Shown piece after piece: positions 21,331 through 32,450 of a stretch of DNA of 64,000 bases. Source of the DNA: Peromyscus leucopus. Its lineage: Eukaryota > Chordata > Mammalia > Rodentia > Cricetidae. The stretch spans positions 67,791,518 through 67,855,517 of the forward strand of contig NC_051063.1 in NCBI RefSeq assembly GCF_004664715.2, given 5' to 3'. The notes below the pieces were generated by a model that was not told the origin of the DNA, did no database searches, and saw only the letters and a program-made list of their open reading frames with translations. Within the stretch, counting starts at the first letter, position 1. The number at the start of each line of letters is the position of its first letter. The translations under genes were made by a program, and so were the position numbers.

Positions 21331-22020
21331 AAGGATGTGCCAATAAGATGCCTTTTTTGTTTGTTTGTTTTGTTTTCTAGTTGATGTCTTAGATCCTGAT
21401 GCTCTGGCCAAACCTGAGTTGGTAAGGCTGAGAAGTCCAGTGAAAGAGACCCACCATACCACAATACCAGAGAAACACTAGGAGAAAACTCCAAGTCTTC
21501 CAAAATAATAGAGCAAGATCCAAAAAGGATAGTGAAAAAGGGTTCTGTGATGGAAGGCTTTGCATATGTTTATCTGTATCATCCCATACATGTGCAGCCA
21601 GCTCCATACTTACAAGTGTGTGTGTGTCCATCACATTATGTGAATTGGCAGTAATGAAATAGCACGCTCTCATAGCAGGAGGGGTAAGACTTCAACTCAA
21701 TGACCTAGAGAAAGATGATTGATGCACGGATAAGCCAATCACAATTCAAGGCTATAGCAAAGCAGGAGAGGAAGGCAGCATGAGGCTGGAGAGAAAAGCC
21801 AATAGGGTGAGAAAGAAAGCAGGCACTGCCCTCTGGTAGGGGGGCACTCAAGCCTGTCGGGACTGAATGAGGACCAGAGGACCAGAATTCATAGGGCAGA
21901 TATAAAAGCTGTTAGCATCCACAGTGTGGATTAACAGAAACAGCCATCATATAATACACCACAAGTGGAATTAGGCAGACAGGCTGAAGTAGGAGAAACG
22001 ATCAGGTATGTAGAAAAGGT
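21331..22020. other. Unassigned, probably L1-derived DNA
   Basis: (TTTG)n at about 21357-21376. The rest lies between L1 ORF1-like and ORF2-like relics of the same orientation and is probably decayed L1, but no segment is diagnostic. Holds a CTCF-like motif (listed separately). Confidence 0.35.
21824..21842 (-). promoter_or_regulatory. Candidate CTCF-binding motif
   Basis: On the - strand the site reads CCCCTACCAGAGGGCAGTG, matching the core CTCF pattern (ACCAG-R-GGGC-R-S-T) at all invariant core positions. Prediction only; occupancy unknown. Confidence 0.35.
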
Positions 22021-22029
22021 TGCTTTACT

Positions 22030-22390
22030 GTCCTAGTCCTAAAAAGACTGAAGAGCAAATAATCAATGGCTGGAGCTACCCTCCCCTGCTCGTCTCTCAG
22101 AAGACCTGACAACGTAGCAAACAAAATTGGTTTTCTAGATGGACTTCAAATTCTGTCCTCCTCTGATGCAAAGCATACCATCTACCCATGTGAACATTAT
22201 TCCCCCAAAGTGTCCATATATCAAGCCAAAAAGATAACCTCAATAAATTTCAAAGTATAATGCAAGCCACCCTTGGTGATGGCAAGCTATAAAATTAGAA
22301 ATTGATAAGAGGAAAACAAACAGGCTTCTCTACCTGGAACAACAAAACTGCCATTAAACAGCCCCCGGATCAAACCTGAACCACACAAAA
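22030..22390 (+). mobile_element. Ancient L1 ORF2 relic
   Basis: 'ccatatatcaagccaaaaag' with 'ataacctcaataaatttcaa', then 'ataaaattagaaattgataa' and 'aacaaaactgccattaaaca', the usual order of L1 ORF2 in sense orientation. Decayed. Confidence 0.65.
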
Positions 22391-22401
22391 TTGCAAGATT
22401 T

Positions 22402-22637
22402 CTAGACTGTGTATTGTCCTAGTAGGTAGGTGCTTTCCACTCTAGCATAAGGAGCTGGGTTTGAAGCATGAGCACCCATGTAAGAAAAAGACAGCCATGA
22501 TGCTGTGTGTCTGCAATCCTTGTGCTGAAGAGGCAGAGGCAGGAGAATCCCTAAGGCCTCCTGGCCAGTCAGTGTAGATGAATGGGTGAACTTCAGGCTC
22601 CACGAGAGATTCTGTGTCAAAAAAAAAAAAAAAAAAA
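22402..22637 (+). mobile_element. B4 SINE (ID-B1 fusion) with A tail
   Basis: ID-like head ('aggagctgggtttgaagcat'), then a B1-like body ('aagaggcagaggcaggagaa', 'ggctccacgagagattctgt'), then about 18 A. Diverged. Confidence 0.75.
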
Positions 22638-22666
22638 TGCAATGGAGTGAAACTGAGGAAAGCATT

Positions 22667-22670
<4 letters not shown>

Positions 22671-22723
<53 letters not shown>
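22671..22723. repeat. (CT)n microsatellite
   Basis: CT run with one CTGT interruption. Confidence 0.95.
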
Positions 22724-24347
22724 CCCACTCCCCCTGTTTGTCTCATATACACACAGACAGGCAATTGCACATGCATGCACACACCCGCGTGTGTGTGCAC
22801 ACAAACAAAATAGCTGGATTTCTAAAATTATAAGAAAAGATAGGATGTGAGAATTGATGGAAGTCAGATAAAACCAAAGTTCAGAAGAAAAACTTCTGTC
22901 CTTACAGCATCACACACAGAAACAAACAAGTCAAATATGGAACCCCCAAAGGCAGAAAAGAAAATGAGAAACCACAAGAAGCTCCTGAGAGGATGTGCTG
23001 TTGTGGAGAAGAGCATTCCTGCATCCTTGGCAGATGCCGTGGCACAGAAGATGTCTCTGCTGAGGATTTGGTGGAAACACTGGCACGGGTGGTGTGTAAT
23101 TTGACTTTTCCCACTTCTTTTCTAGATATTGGTGTTCCAGGTCTCTGCATTGTTTGCCCAGTCTGTTGCGGAACACCCAACGTTTGTGAAATCACCAACA
23201 ACTTACTTTAAAAAGTTTAAACCCTTTAAAGAAGTTTGAAATATGAATTCATCAGTCCCCAACTGCCCATTGTGTTGTCTCCTAGAATTGGCACCACGAA
23301 GCCGCAGTTTCTATGGCTCTTTGTCTCCTTTCTATTCACTGGAACACACTTAAAACATTTTGGCTATTTTGTTGGTCTTTTCTATGAACGCTTTTGTTTC
23401 TGTTGTTCAAACTCTCTTTGAGTGTTGACATACTTTACATTTTCTCAATTATGTCTTAACTCCCCCCTCTCTTTGTACTGTGAACATTCCATACAGGAGA
23501 GTTGAGAAAACTCACACATAACATTTAGCCTATGATGAGCAACCAATGAGAGACTCCAGCAGCCAGCCTTTCCTACCCCTTTCTCCTAAGCTTTTCATCC
23601 TGCCCTCTGGACTGATCATTCTCTCACCCTGTCTATATCCTCCAACAAGCCTGTGTTTTTCTCCCTGATTTTTAACATTTTAGCTTTGGAGTAGAGTCAG
23701 TGAAATGCTTCAATTTTACCCTTGCCTTTTCCACAGCTGGTCATGTACCACATTGGATGTGGCTGTCTTGGATTCATTTCTGAGGTCAAGAAGTCCTATT
23801 CTGCAAACATTCCAAGTTCTTTCTTCCATTGGAGGACACTTGGGCCTTGTTGCTTTTGCCCCACTGAAAATATCCCCTAGGTGGTGCAGAGTCCCATTCC
23901 TTTTCCTAATGTTGAAGTGAGCAAGTTCCCCTAAGAGCAGATAAGCTGGACCACAGGGCTCTGCTTATATCTGAATGTGTTAATGCTGTGAGTTTCTAGT
24001 GACGCCACCCTGCTGGTGGCCACATGGGGTGGCTCTTGGCTTCTGATTTCTATTCCCCATCACCTCAGACGTTCTCAAACTACCAGACCTCTTGGGGTGA
24101 GGGTAGTTTTGGTGCGCCAGTACTTGGCCTGCCTTGATGAGTCTCTCTGTTGGATTTTGCACAGATTGGTGCTCATTGCCTGTCTATCTTTCCCCCATGT
24201 TGAAGAGCACAAGCGATCCACTTCTTTGAGTTGTTTTCAAGGGATGGATGGCTCTATGGACCTGAGAATGGCAAATAGGCAGGTTAGCATCTGTTCTTGA
24301 CAGTATTACTTCTTCATGTTTACTTGATGGGTTTTTCTCTTTCTTTG
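22724..24347. other. Unassigned DNA, parts likely decayed L1
   Basis: No diagnostic repeat and no exon. Fragmentary T-rich sequence after 23230 resembles the flanking antisense L1 relics but gives no anchor long enough to assign. Confidence 0.3.
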
Positions 24348-24440
24348 TCCTTCCTTCCTTCCTTCCTTCCTTCCTTCCTTCCTTCCTTCCTTCCTTCCTT
24401 CCTTCCTTCCTTCCTTCCTTCCTTCCTTCCTTCCTTCCTT
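24348..24440. repeat. (TTCC)n tetranucleotide microsatellite, perfect
   Basis: About 23 uninterrupted TTCC units, a pure pyrimidine tract. Confidence 0.97.
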
Positions 24441-24449
24441 ATCTCTCTC

Positions 24450-25330
24450 TTTCCTTTTTGAGTTATTTTTTCTAACTTCTTCAATATGATGCTTAGTTTA
24501 CCCTCACTCTTTATGTTCTAGAAATACATTCAAAGCTCTCCCTGTCCCTCTGAGGACAACGTTATCCATGCCCGTGGGTCTTCACATGCAATGCTTTCAC
24601 TATTAAGCATTCTTAATTTCAATTTTTATTTTCTCTTGCATTCATAACTTATTTAGAGGTTCTGCCCCACATTTTTTGAGTAGGTTGACATTTTGGGGCC
24701 AGCCTTTGGTGGTGTGTTGCTAGTTTTCTAGTGTGGGCTCAGACGTGCTGTGCTTTCTACATTTGTGGAAGGGGTCTCCAGAGTTTTCTTTATGCAGGAA
24801 AACATGGGAATGCTTTGAAATAAATATTTCACAATTGTTTCAAGGATCTGTAACATCTCTACTTGTGTAGACAAAGTTCTCCACACCTTCCCACCCAGCC
24901 TCCTTACTTCCTGTCTCTATTTGCTTCTTTTGTAGTTTCCAGAGCACCCCTGGATGTCAGCTCCCAGCTGTGAGCAATCTCCTCATGCCTTTCTTGTTTT
25001 TAAAAAACAGAACCTGTTTTACAATTTTCCTGTATTTCTATATTTTAGTATATGTTATTGTGTATTTTTTCCTTTGTTTAGTATATTTGATTTATAAAAT
25101 TACTCTGTAGCATCTTATAATGTAGTTGTCAATAAGTGAGGCTTGCGTTTTTAGTCAAGGAGTGCACTTTTTATAAAGTATACTTTCTCATATTAGATGT
25201 CCCTTTTCTACTGATTTTGGCTTGATATTCAGTTCTGTCTTTCCTGAAAATGACACGAGGCACATTCCTAATTACTATTCTTTCATCTTTCTTATTTCAG
25301 TGATAGAATATTTGATTTAGTTATATATAA
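24450..25330 (-). mobile_element. Ancient L1 ORF2 relic, antisense
   Basis: 'tttctaacttcttcaatatg', 'gaaatacattcaaagctctc', 'taagcattcttaatttcaat', later 'ttagatgtcccttttctact' and 'ttttggcttgatattcagtt', compatible in order with the complement of old L1 ORF2. Moderate confidence because of decay. Confidence 0.5.
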
Positions 25331-25682
25331 GTACCTGCATTTCTGTACATTTTAAAATAAATAACACCAACTATGACTCTGTTGTAACAACAATTCTGTC
25401 TTTTAAAGTAATATTTTTGGGATTTTTTTTAATATTATTTCTTACACCCATCATTTTTTTTTTCTTTATTCGATTCATTTTCAGAGTCACAAGAGTTGGT
25501 CTTTGGTAGACTTTCTGAGTCCCCAATGCTTGCAAGGATACACATTTTGCTTCCTGAGTGCTTGGCATCTGAATGAGGTGTGAAGGTCCAGGAAAGACAC
25601 ACCGTGCTTGGTTCTCTTGGTCCTGCTCCTGTCGCTGAGACTCAGCTGACTTTACACCTGTAGTATTGATGTGTTGCTCCCC
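25331..25682. other. Unassigned AT-rich DNA
   Basis: T-rich runs near 25425 and 25456. No feature recognised. Confidence 0.35.
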
Positions 25683-25829
25683 CCCCCACTTTTCATTTTT
25701 AAAGAACTTTAAACTGTATCCTTTGGTAATTTTATAGATAAATACAACATATTTAGATCATATCTACCACCACCTCTATCTAACTCCCCCTAGACTTATC
25801 CTTGTGCACATCCTTCTCTCAGCTTTATG
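25683..25829 (-). mobile_element. Possible rodent L1 3'-end fragment, antisense
   Basis: 'taattttatagataaataca' followed by C-rich 'taccaccacctctatctaac' resembles the complement of a rodent L1 3' end and leads into the pyrimidine tract. Confidence 0.4.
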
Positions 25830-26260
25830 TCCTCCTGCTCCCTTTCTCCTCCTCCTCCCCTTCTCCTCTCCTCTTCCCCCTCCTCCTCCCCTTCTCCTCC
25901 TCCTCTTCTCCCTCCTCCTCCTCCCCCTCCTCCTCCCCTTCTCCTCCTCCTCTTCTCCCTCCTCCTCCCCCTCCTCCTCCTCTTCTCCTCCTCCTCTTCT
26001 CCCTCCTCCTCCCTTCTCCTCCTCCCCTTCTCCTCCTCCTCTTCTCCCTCCTCCTCCCCTTCTCCTCCTCCTCTTCCCCCTCCTCCTCCCCTTCTCCTCC
26101 TCTTCTCCCTCCTCCTCCCCTTCTCCTCCTCTTCTCCCTCCTCCTCCCCTTCTCCTCCTCCTCTTCTCCCTCCTCCTCCCCTTCTCCTCCTCCTCTTCCC
26201 CCTCCTCCTCCCCTTCTCCTCCTCCTCCCTTCTCCTCCTCTTCTCCCTCCTCCTCTTTTA
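25830..26260. repeat. Polypyrimidine satellite (CTCCTCCCCTTCTCCTCCTC)n
   Basis: From about 25838 to 26258 the + strand has only C and T (about 421 bp). Units alternate CCTCCTCC, CTTCTC and CTTCCCCC blocks with a higher-order period of about 30-33 bp. Because T/C codons contain no stops, all three forward frames and one reverse frame stay open. These are not genes. Confidence 0.97.
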
Positions 26261-26269
26261 CCTAAATAA

Positions 26270-26650
26270 CACACTGGTTATTCTTTCCTTGCACAACACA
26301 TAATAAACTCTTCGCTGAGACAAAATTCGAGGTGTTTCTGAAATACTCTTTGCAAGATAGGTGATAAAGCCTTCTGTTGTTTCAAAGCTCTCTCGTGCTT
26401 TTCACCTTTGACCTTCAGAATTTTGGGTACTCCATTTTCCATTATCCTTACTTGATATTTAGCTTAGTATTTTTATTGCTGAGTTTTTTTTCATACTACA
26501 CATTGTATTTCTGTAAATTCTGTAAATTTCTGTCATTTCCTGAGTTCTCTAATTCTATTCTAGCATTTTTTCCATCTTCCTCACTTCCCCTCATACCTCT
26601 TCAATTTGTATCTCTCTTTCATGCTGTTTTCCTCATATACATGAAGACTG
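26270..26650 (-). mobile_element. Probable ancient L1 relic, antisense
   Basis: 'tgcttttcacctttgacctt', 'cagaattttgggtactccat' and 'tttcctgagttctctaattc' resemble the antisense ORF2-proximal part of an old L1. Low identity. Confidence 0.35.
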
Positions 26651-27552
26651 TCAGTCACTCATTTCAGAGCCAAGCATGTAAGCCACAATGAGCTGGCTTG
26701 CTGTGTTTTGCCTTGACAATGAGTGCAGATTCTGATTTAAGACACACTGCTTTGATGCTAGGCAGTGGTGGGATGAGGGACTCAGCCACATGAGCCTTGG
26801 TCTGTAGGGAGTGTGAACGGCCTGACATCTAAGGGACTCATCTTGGGACAGCACTAGTTCCCTGAGGCAGGCGTCTCCCAGCCTTCTTAGTCTGAGGTCC
26901 TTGTTTATCAGAAATGCCACTCAGGAGAGCTACATTTTCTGCTCTCCTAACTCTGTGTTCCAGACTATGGCCTGGATCTGCAGTGGTCAGGGATCTCCAG
27001 TGGACTGAGAGGCCAAGGATGGACCATTCACTCACCCAGGGCCTTGTCAGGAGTTCAGGAAGCCTGGGACTCTCCTTTTTCCTGCAGCCTCAGCACCTCT
27101 TGTCTTTCCAGATGGTTTTTTCACCAGGTCCTTGTAGTTGATCTGTTCTGGAAGGTGGCTGGGTTTCTTCACACCATCTATTATTGATTGCCAGTAAAGG
27201 CCTACCCCTTCTCCCCTTTCTCCCCTTCCTACTTCAAACTGCCTATGTTTTAGCTTCTTAGAATTTATTAGTTATCAATTTCCATGTACTCTGCATTATC
27301 CAGAATTCCCATTTATGTTTGGATCAATTGACATCATCTCTCTGCTTTTTTCTAAACCACAAGGATTTAAAAAACAAAAATAAAAACAGAAAAAACAAAA
27401 ACAAACAAACAAAAACCTATGTCATTTAAACAACAGGATTTGGGGAGGGATGAGAAACTCATATTCAGTCAATATTTTAATAAGTATAGTAATCTCAGCA
27501 TTCTTTCCTGTTTCGAATAAGCAACATTTATTATTTCCCTTTAGATAACCAG

Positions 27553-27554
<2 letters not shown>
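26651..27554. other. Unassigned DNA with an A/AAAC-rich stretch
   Basis: A-rich (AAAAC)n at about 27368-27416. Otherwise no recognised repeat or exon. Confidence 0.35.
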
Positions 27555-27600
<46 letters not shown>

Positions 27601-27617
27601 CAAAACAAAACAAAACC
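27555..27617. repeat. (AC)n followed by (CAAAA)n
   Basis: AC run to about 27597, then CAAAA units to 27617. This looks like the expanded tail of a lost element. Confidence 0.95.
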
Positions 27618-27856
27618 TTTAAAATAACTTTGCCCTGTATTCCATGTCATTCTGTTACATTTTCTTTTAAAGGAAAGTGCTAAGTGATTTTGCATTTTTA
27701 TCAATTTATTTTTGTTTTTCCTGTGTCCTATTTATGAATAGGACCATCCCCAGTCACTCATAGACTCTTGTGCAGTTTCGTTTCTCCTCCTTGTACTTGA
27801 CAGCAAAGACAGGAGCTATCCAGGAATTAGGTATTGGAGTTTTGAAAAGTTAGGTT

Positions 27857-27873
27857 GGAGAGATGGAGAGAGG

Positions 27874-27941
<68 letters not shown>

Positions 27942-28107
27942 CAGAGACAAAGAGAGAGACAGAGACAGAGAGAAACAGAGAGAGACAGAGAGGAAGAGGG
28001 AGGGAGGGAGGGAGAGAGAGACAGAGACACAGAGACAGAGAGGCAGAGAGAGACAGAGACAGAGAGAGAAACAGAGAGAGACAGAGAGGGAGAGGGAAGG
28101 AGGGAGG

Positions 28108-28164
<57 letters not shown>
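27857..28164. repeat. (GA)n / (GACA)n / (GGGA)n purine array with internal duplication
   Basis: A long GA array with CAGAGA and GGGAGGGA variants. A composite block at about 27953-28020 (GACAGAGACA, GAAACAGAG, GGAAGAGGGAGGGA) recurs at about 28047-28120, giving a higher-order period of about 95 bp. Confidence 0.95.
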
Positions 28165-28166
<2 letters not shown>

Positions 28167-28279
28167 TTAGTTCTACAAGATGTTAAGAAAGAATTAGTTT
28201 TCTTGGCATCCTAACCACAAATCTGATGACATGATCAATGTCAATGGTAGACCTTTAAAGAAACAAACCCATAGACCTA

Positions 28280-28648
28280 TGATGGTTAATAGTGATCATC
28301 AACGCGGCAGGATATAAAATCAACTAGGAGACAAACTTCTGGGTGTGACCGAGAGACAGTTTGTAGATGGAGTTAATTACAGTGGGAAAACCTACCCTTA
28401 CTGTGGGCAGCACCCTTTTGGGGCTGAGGTTACAGATTGAATGAAAAAGAGAAATTGAGCTGAGCTCCAGCATTCATTTCTCTCTGTCTCATGACTACAG
28501 TGTGACCAGCTGTCTCATTCTCCTGCCACCGTGTATTCCCCACCGTGATGGACTGGACCCTTGAGCCACGAGCCAATATAAACCCTCCCTTCCTTAAGAT
28601 GCCATCGTCAGGTATTTCTTTGAAACAATGTGAGCAGTAACTAAGTAA
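28280..28648 (+). mobile_element. ERVL-type LTR (MT2/MLT2-like), near complete
   Basis: 'tgatggttaatagtgatcat', 'gagacaaacttctgggtgtg', 'gattgaatgaaaaagagaaa', 'catttctctctgtctcatga', 'gccaatataaaccctccctt', ending 'cagtaactaagta'. Uninterrupted relative of the split copy at 18741-19802. Solo LTR, no internal region. Confidence 0.75.
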
Positions 28649-28979
28649 ATTGCTTTGGCTTCTGAGGGTCTAGTTGACAGAGGCTTACATGTCTTGTGTG
28701 TAAAGATTTTTTTTTTTTTTAACCAAGTTCAGCTCAGCAAAACTACCCAGAAATCTGTCTCCCTCGCAGCACCTTAGATAGTAGATGACAATGTCTAGGT
28801 ATGAGTAGCGTGCTTAGATCAATGCCTCTCAGTTCTGGGATGTCAGGGAAATGCCAGGACCTGTGAGGGGAGGCTGGGGAGGATCTAGGTCACCTACCAC
28901 ACAGGCCTCGGGACCATAGGACTGTTCTCACCTGCATTGCTTGTCAGTGCGTTCGGGCTTTCCCCCAACTGCATTGACA
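28649..28979. other. Unique DNA with a T run
   Basis: T run at about 28709-28720. Nothing else recognised. Confidence 0.4.
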
Positions 28980-29500
28980 TCTTCTCTTTCTCTGCTTTTT
29001 ACAAATTGTCTTTTTCTTATTGACTCTTAAAATCCTTGTGTATTAAGACTATTAATCTTTGATCGTGTTATCCCCAGTCTTCTCCAGATTTATTTGCCTC
29101 TCTTATCTGAAGACACAAGTCATCTTATCCATTCACATGTTCCCTGTGATTTTTCTTCTAGTTTGGCACACTCATGTTTCCATTCATTCATTAATTTTAC
29201 AAATCTTTGTGTATGAAAATGATAGACCTCATTTCCTCTGGTGAAATTTATAGCTTAGAGATATAAAAACTAAAGTCTTATGGTTTTTGTTTGTCTGTTT
29301 GTTTGTTTTTGAACTTCCATATTTGTTTAGTGTTTACTGGCTTGGTTATCTTTGTCCATCTGGAATGTATTTGGCTATACCATATGCCAATATCCCATGC
29401 CAGATTTATTTAACAAATGTGCATATTTCCTCATGCTATTTATTAAACGTGGCTGTTTGAATACACATTCCTTTCCTGTGGTCTCCGAGTCTCCCTTTAA
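28980..29500 (-). mobile_element. Ancient L1 ORF2 relic, antisense
   Basis: 'catctggaatgtatttggct', 'tgccagatttatttaacaaa' and upstream 'cttatctgaagacacaagtc' fit the complement of old L1 ORF2. (TTTG)n near 29288-29309. Confidence 0.5.
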
Positions 29501-29999
29501 AATGGAAAAGTCATTAGTTAAATGAGAAACTTTGTGACAGGGAAAGTTTCCTCCTATTGTTCTTTGTCTCTCAATAACTCCGTAGCTGTTCTTAGTTCTT
29601 TCTTTGGACTCTAACTTTAAGAGTGACTGTCAGGTACTAAGCTATGTCCATGGACGGCACTCATCCTTTCAATTAGTCGGAAAACTGTTCCTTGTCCCTA
29701 CATCTAGTCCTTTATCAGTGACCCTGGCATAAGCCTATGAAGATTTTAATGCCACTCAGGAAATATTTGTCATCTTCCTCTTGTGAATTTAGTATAAATC
29801 ACATTACTCTTTGCCTCTGTATTTTATATCTTTGTTCTTGTGAGGGTTATTGTCTCCAGTGATGTCTATAAGTTACCAGTTTTCTTCCTGTAGATAACTT
29901 GGCCGGACTGCTGAATATCCAAGTTAATTCTGAGTTTCTGTGTATATGACCATACTATATTGTTGTTGATAGTTCTGTGGTTTTATTTTCCATTTATTT
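29501..29999. other. Unassigned AT-rich DNA
   Basis: Probably continuing decayed L1. No diagnostic block, no exon. Confidence 0.3.
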
Positions 30000-30140
30000 A
30001 TTTTTGAGACAGGAGCTCCATGGAGTTCAGGCTGGTCTGGAAATTGATGTGTGTTATGTATGAGGCTGGTTTTAAATTTGTGGTCCTTTTGAATCTGCCT
30101 CCTGAGTGATGAGATCACAAGACAGCTGTGCCCTTCCCAT
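30000..30140 (-). mobile_element. Old B1 SINE, antisense
   Basis: 'ttatttttgagacaggagct', 'atgaggctggttttaaattt' and 'ctgcctcctgagtgatgaga'. Highly diverged. Confidence 0.6.
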
Positions 30141-31499
30141 TCCTGACAATCATTTTGTTTGTTTGTTTTATTTTGTTTTCTGTTTGAAAAATGTTCGTGT
30201 GTTGCTGTGTTGGGAAGATCAGAACATTAGATCTATCGAGTGACCATTTCATAACAGCATAGGGAGGTAGCCTGATGTGTTTACTCTCTGTCATCTGAGA
30301 GTTTGATCCGTGGAAATGAGAAAGTGTGGTGACTGGGGACAAGGCCTGTCATCTGCCCCACCCATTCTCAATGTTGCTTGAGCCTATCCTAAAAATCTTG
30401 TGACTTCCTTACAATGAGAGATGCTTTATCTCCTTTTCACTGTTTCTGTTTCTTTACAAAGATATCCAGGTAGACATTATAGATGTCATGGTTTCAGGCT
30501 GTATCTTTAAAGCTATGCAAAATATCGACTCTTTCCTTGTTGGAACTAACTGGGTGGAGAGCAAGCCAGGTCTTATCACATATATACCTTCACTCCAGTC
30601 TTAACAGGAACAAAGCATTCTTCTTGTACTAATGTTGACTCTTAAAACGCAGCTTTTCCCTTTGCTAATGGTCGACAAATCAGGAACAGAAAGCCAGTGC
30701 AAAAACCCCAAGTTTGTATTGCAATATTCACTGATCTCATGGCCCAAATTCAAACCAGTTGTGATTCCTAGCCTAGCCACATTAATAGGTCACAACAGCA
30801 GACAGGGGTAAGTAACTGCTCTGGTCTGGCTTCCGCTGAACAGTTTGTCTTTGAATGGGGCTGGGCACCTATAATGGGTAGAGCTAACCCCACCGTCTTC
30901 CCTCTGCTGAGTGCCCTGGGATCCGGAAGGGGATGCTCTATGCCATACCTGGCTGTCCCCAAGTCATTTCACTAGTGGATGTATCAAGAGTAGGTGGGAC
31001 ACCTCCCTGCAGGGGTCAATCTGGTGGAGTGTGTGGGAGCAGCCTGCCCCTTCCCCTGGCCCATCCGCTCCCAGGCCTCTGACCAGACTTCTCCAGCTTT
31101 GCCTGCAACATCTGCTACAACCCGCTAAGGTCGCAGGTACTGTCATATTGCTTTGCTCTTCTTAATGCAATCTTTCAGTAACTCCATATATTTGTTCCTT
31201 GGCCCCTTAGACAGAAGTCCATGGCTGTAAAGAAAATACTTCCAGGCAGTCTCTGGAGAGGAATCGGTGTGCCACCATTTCATGATAAAACGGACTGTGA
31301 GCATCAAGGCCTCATCATCCACTTTCCTGGCACCTGTGCAATCTCGTTTGATGCCATGTTCCACATTGGGAAGCGGGTCACTCCTCTGCTTAAAAATGAG
31401 GACCGAACTCCCCAGCTTCTTGGTCGAACCGATAAAGCCAGTCACAATAAAAAGGAACAATACATAGCACTCATTATACTGCTGAGTGGGGAGTTTGTT
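30141..31499. other. Unique DNA, (TTTG)n at about 30154-30170
   Basis: No recognised transposon or exon. Overlapping open frames near 30911-31165 and 31143-31502 have no familiar domain and no splice context that I would rely on. Confidence 0.4.
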
Positions 31500-32450
31500 T
31501 AAGACTTGGGCCCTAAATGGTCTTTAATCCCAGGATGCAGTGATGGTGAGGATGGGAGAGAGGCAGCCCAGCCGTCCCTTATAAAATCAGTGCAAAGATG
31601 AACAGAATAAAAAATGGTTAAAGAAATCTTGTTATAGATTCTGTTTATTCCATGAGGATTTGGGGAAAGCCATTAGGCAATGGCTCTATTTGGGGCTTAT
31701 TCTTGGAAAAGTGCCTTTTATGTAGGGAAGTCAAAAGGTTAAAGAAGTAAACAGAATTTAAATATAGCGAGTTTTATTCATTCTTCTATTGTTTGACTTA
31801 ACTGCCTTTTAATGGAATGAAAAAGACAAAATCACAACCTGCTGTACCTAGCCCAGGGTGAGGAGGGACAAGCTTTGGAATCTTGCTGGGGCTTCCATAT
31901 AAAATATGATTTTGATTTGGGGTCCCGTGAAGTGCTTTGGGTCTCAAATTACAATAAATTTCGAAGGCTTCTGCCCACTTGTGGCCCTGATGGGCACCCA
32001 GGCTGCGGGTAACAGAGCCATGATTAAGGGAGTGCGGGAGAGGGGGGAGGGCGAGACACTGGGTTTTCTTTGGGCACCTGGAGGAGCTCAATGTTAGCTC
32101 AATTATTGGTTTTCTGAAATATGCCCCCGTGCTTTATTCCGATCAGATTCCCGGCGTCGCACAAGCCTCTGGTGGCTAACGGGACAATAGCACAGAATAA
32201 ATCTCTCCTTGAAATTTAATCTCCGTGTCTGTACACGGTTAAGAGGAACACCTCCAGTTCTCTGATAAGAGCTGTAGCTCTTCCCTAACTGAAGTGGGTT
32301 TTGTTCGTTAATTATCTGTAATAGAAAACTCGCAAACAGGCAAATGACCAGGCAGTTGGTATTTATCAGCATGTTAAAGTAGAGCTCTCACAGGCACAGT
32401 GTGATGAAATGCTAATTTCTTTTGTAAGAAAAAGAAAAAAAAAAAAAGCC
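31500..32450. promoter_or_regulatory. Candidate conserved non-coding block
   Basis: About 950 bp free of recognised repeats, with retained CpGs in an otherwise CpG-poor window ('attcccggcgtcgcacaagc', 'gtgtctgtacacggttaaga'). It has homeodomain-like and GATA-like words ('gttcgttaattatctgtaat') and long AT-rich runs ('aaaaaatggttaaagaaatc'). The texture fits a developmental enhancer. Inference only. Confidence 0.4.

Noticed and set aside
20829..21503. The longest open frame in the window, 224 codons on the minus strand
   Set aside because: It lies antisense to an L1/HAL1-type relic and adjoining L1-like DNA, has no recognisable domain, and low GC alone does not make it significant. Probably chance.
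22586..22850. Frames reading through A and CT runs
   Set aside because: B4 tail and (CT)n microsatellite; artefactual peptides.
25802..26303. Several overlapping open frames of about 150 codons rich in Pro, Leu, Ser and, on the reverse strand, Arg, Glu and Gly
   Set aside because: They are a direct result of a pure pyrimidine tract, which has no stop codons in any forward frame. Not genes.
27855..28214. Arg-Glu-rich frames of over 100 codons
   Set aside because: Translation of the GA microsatellite.
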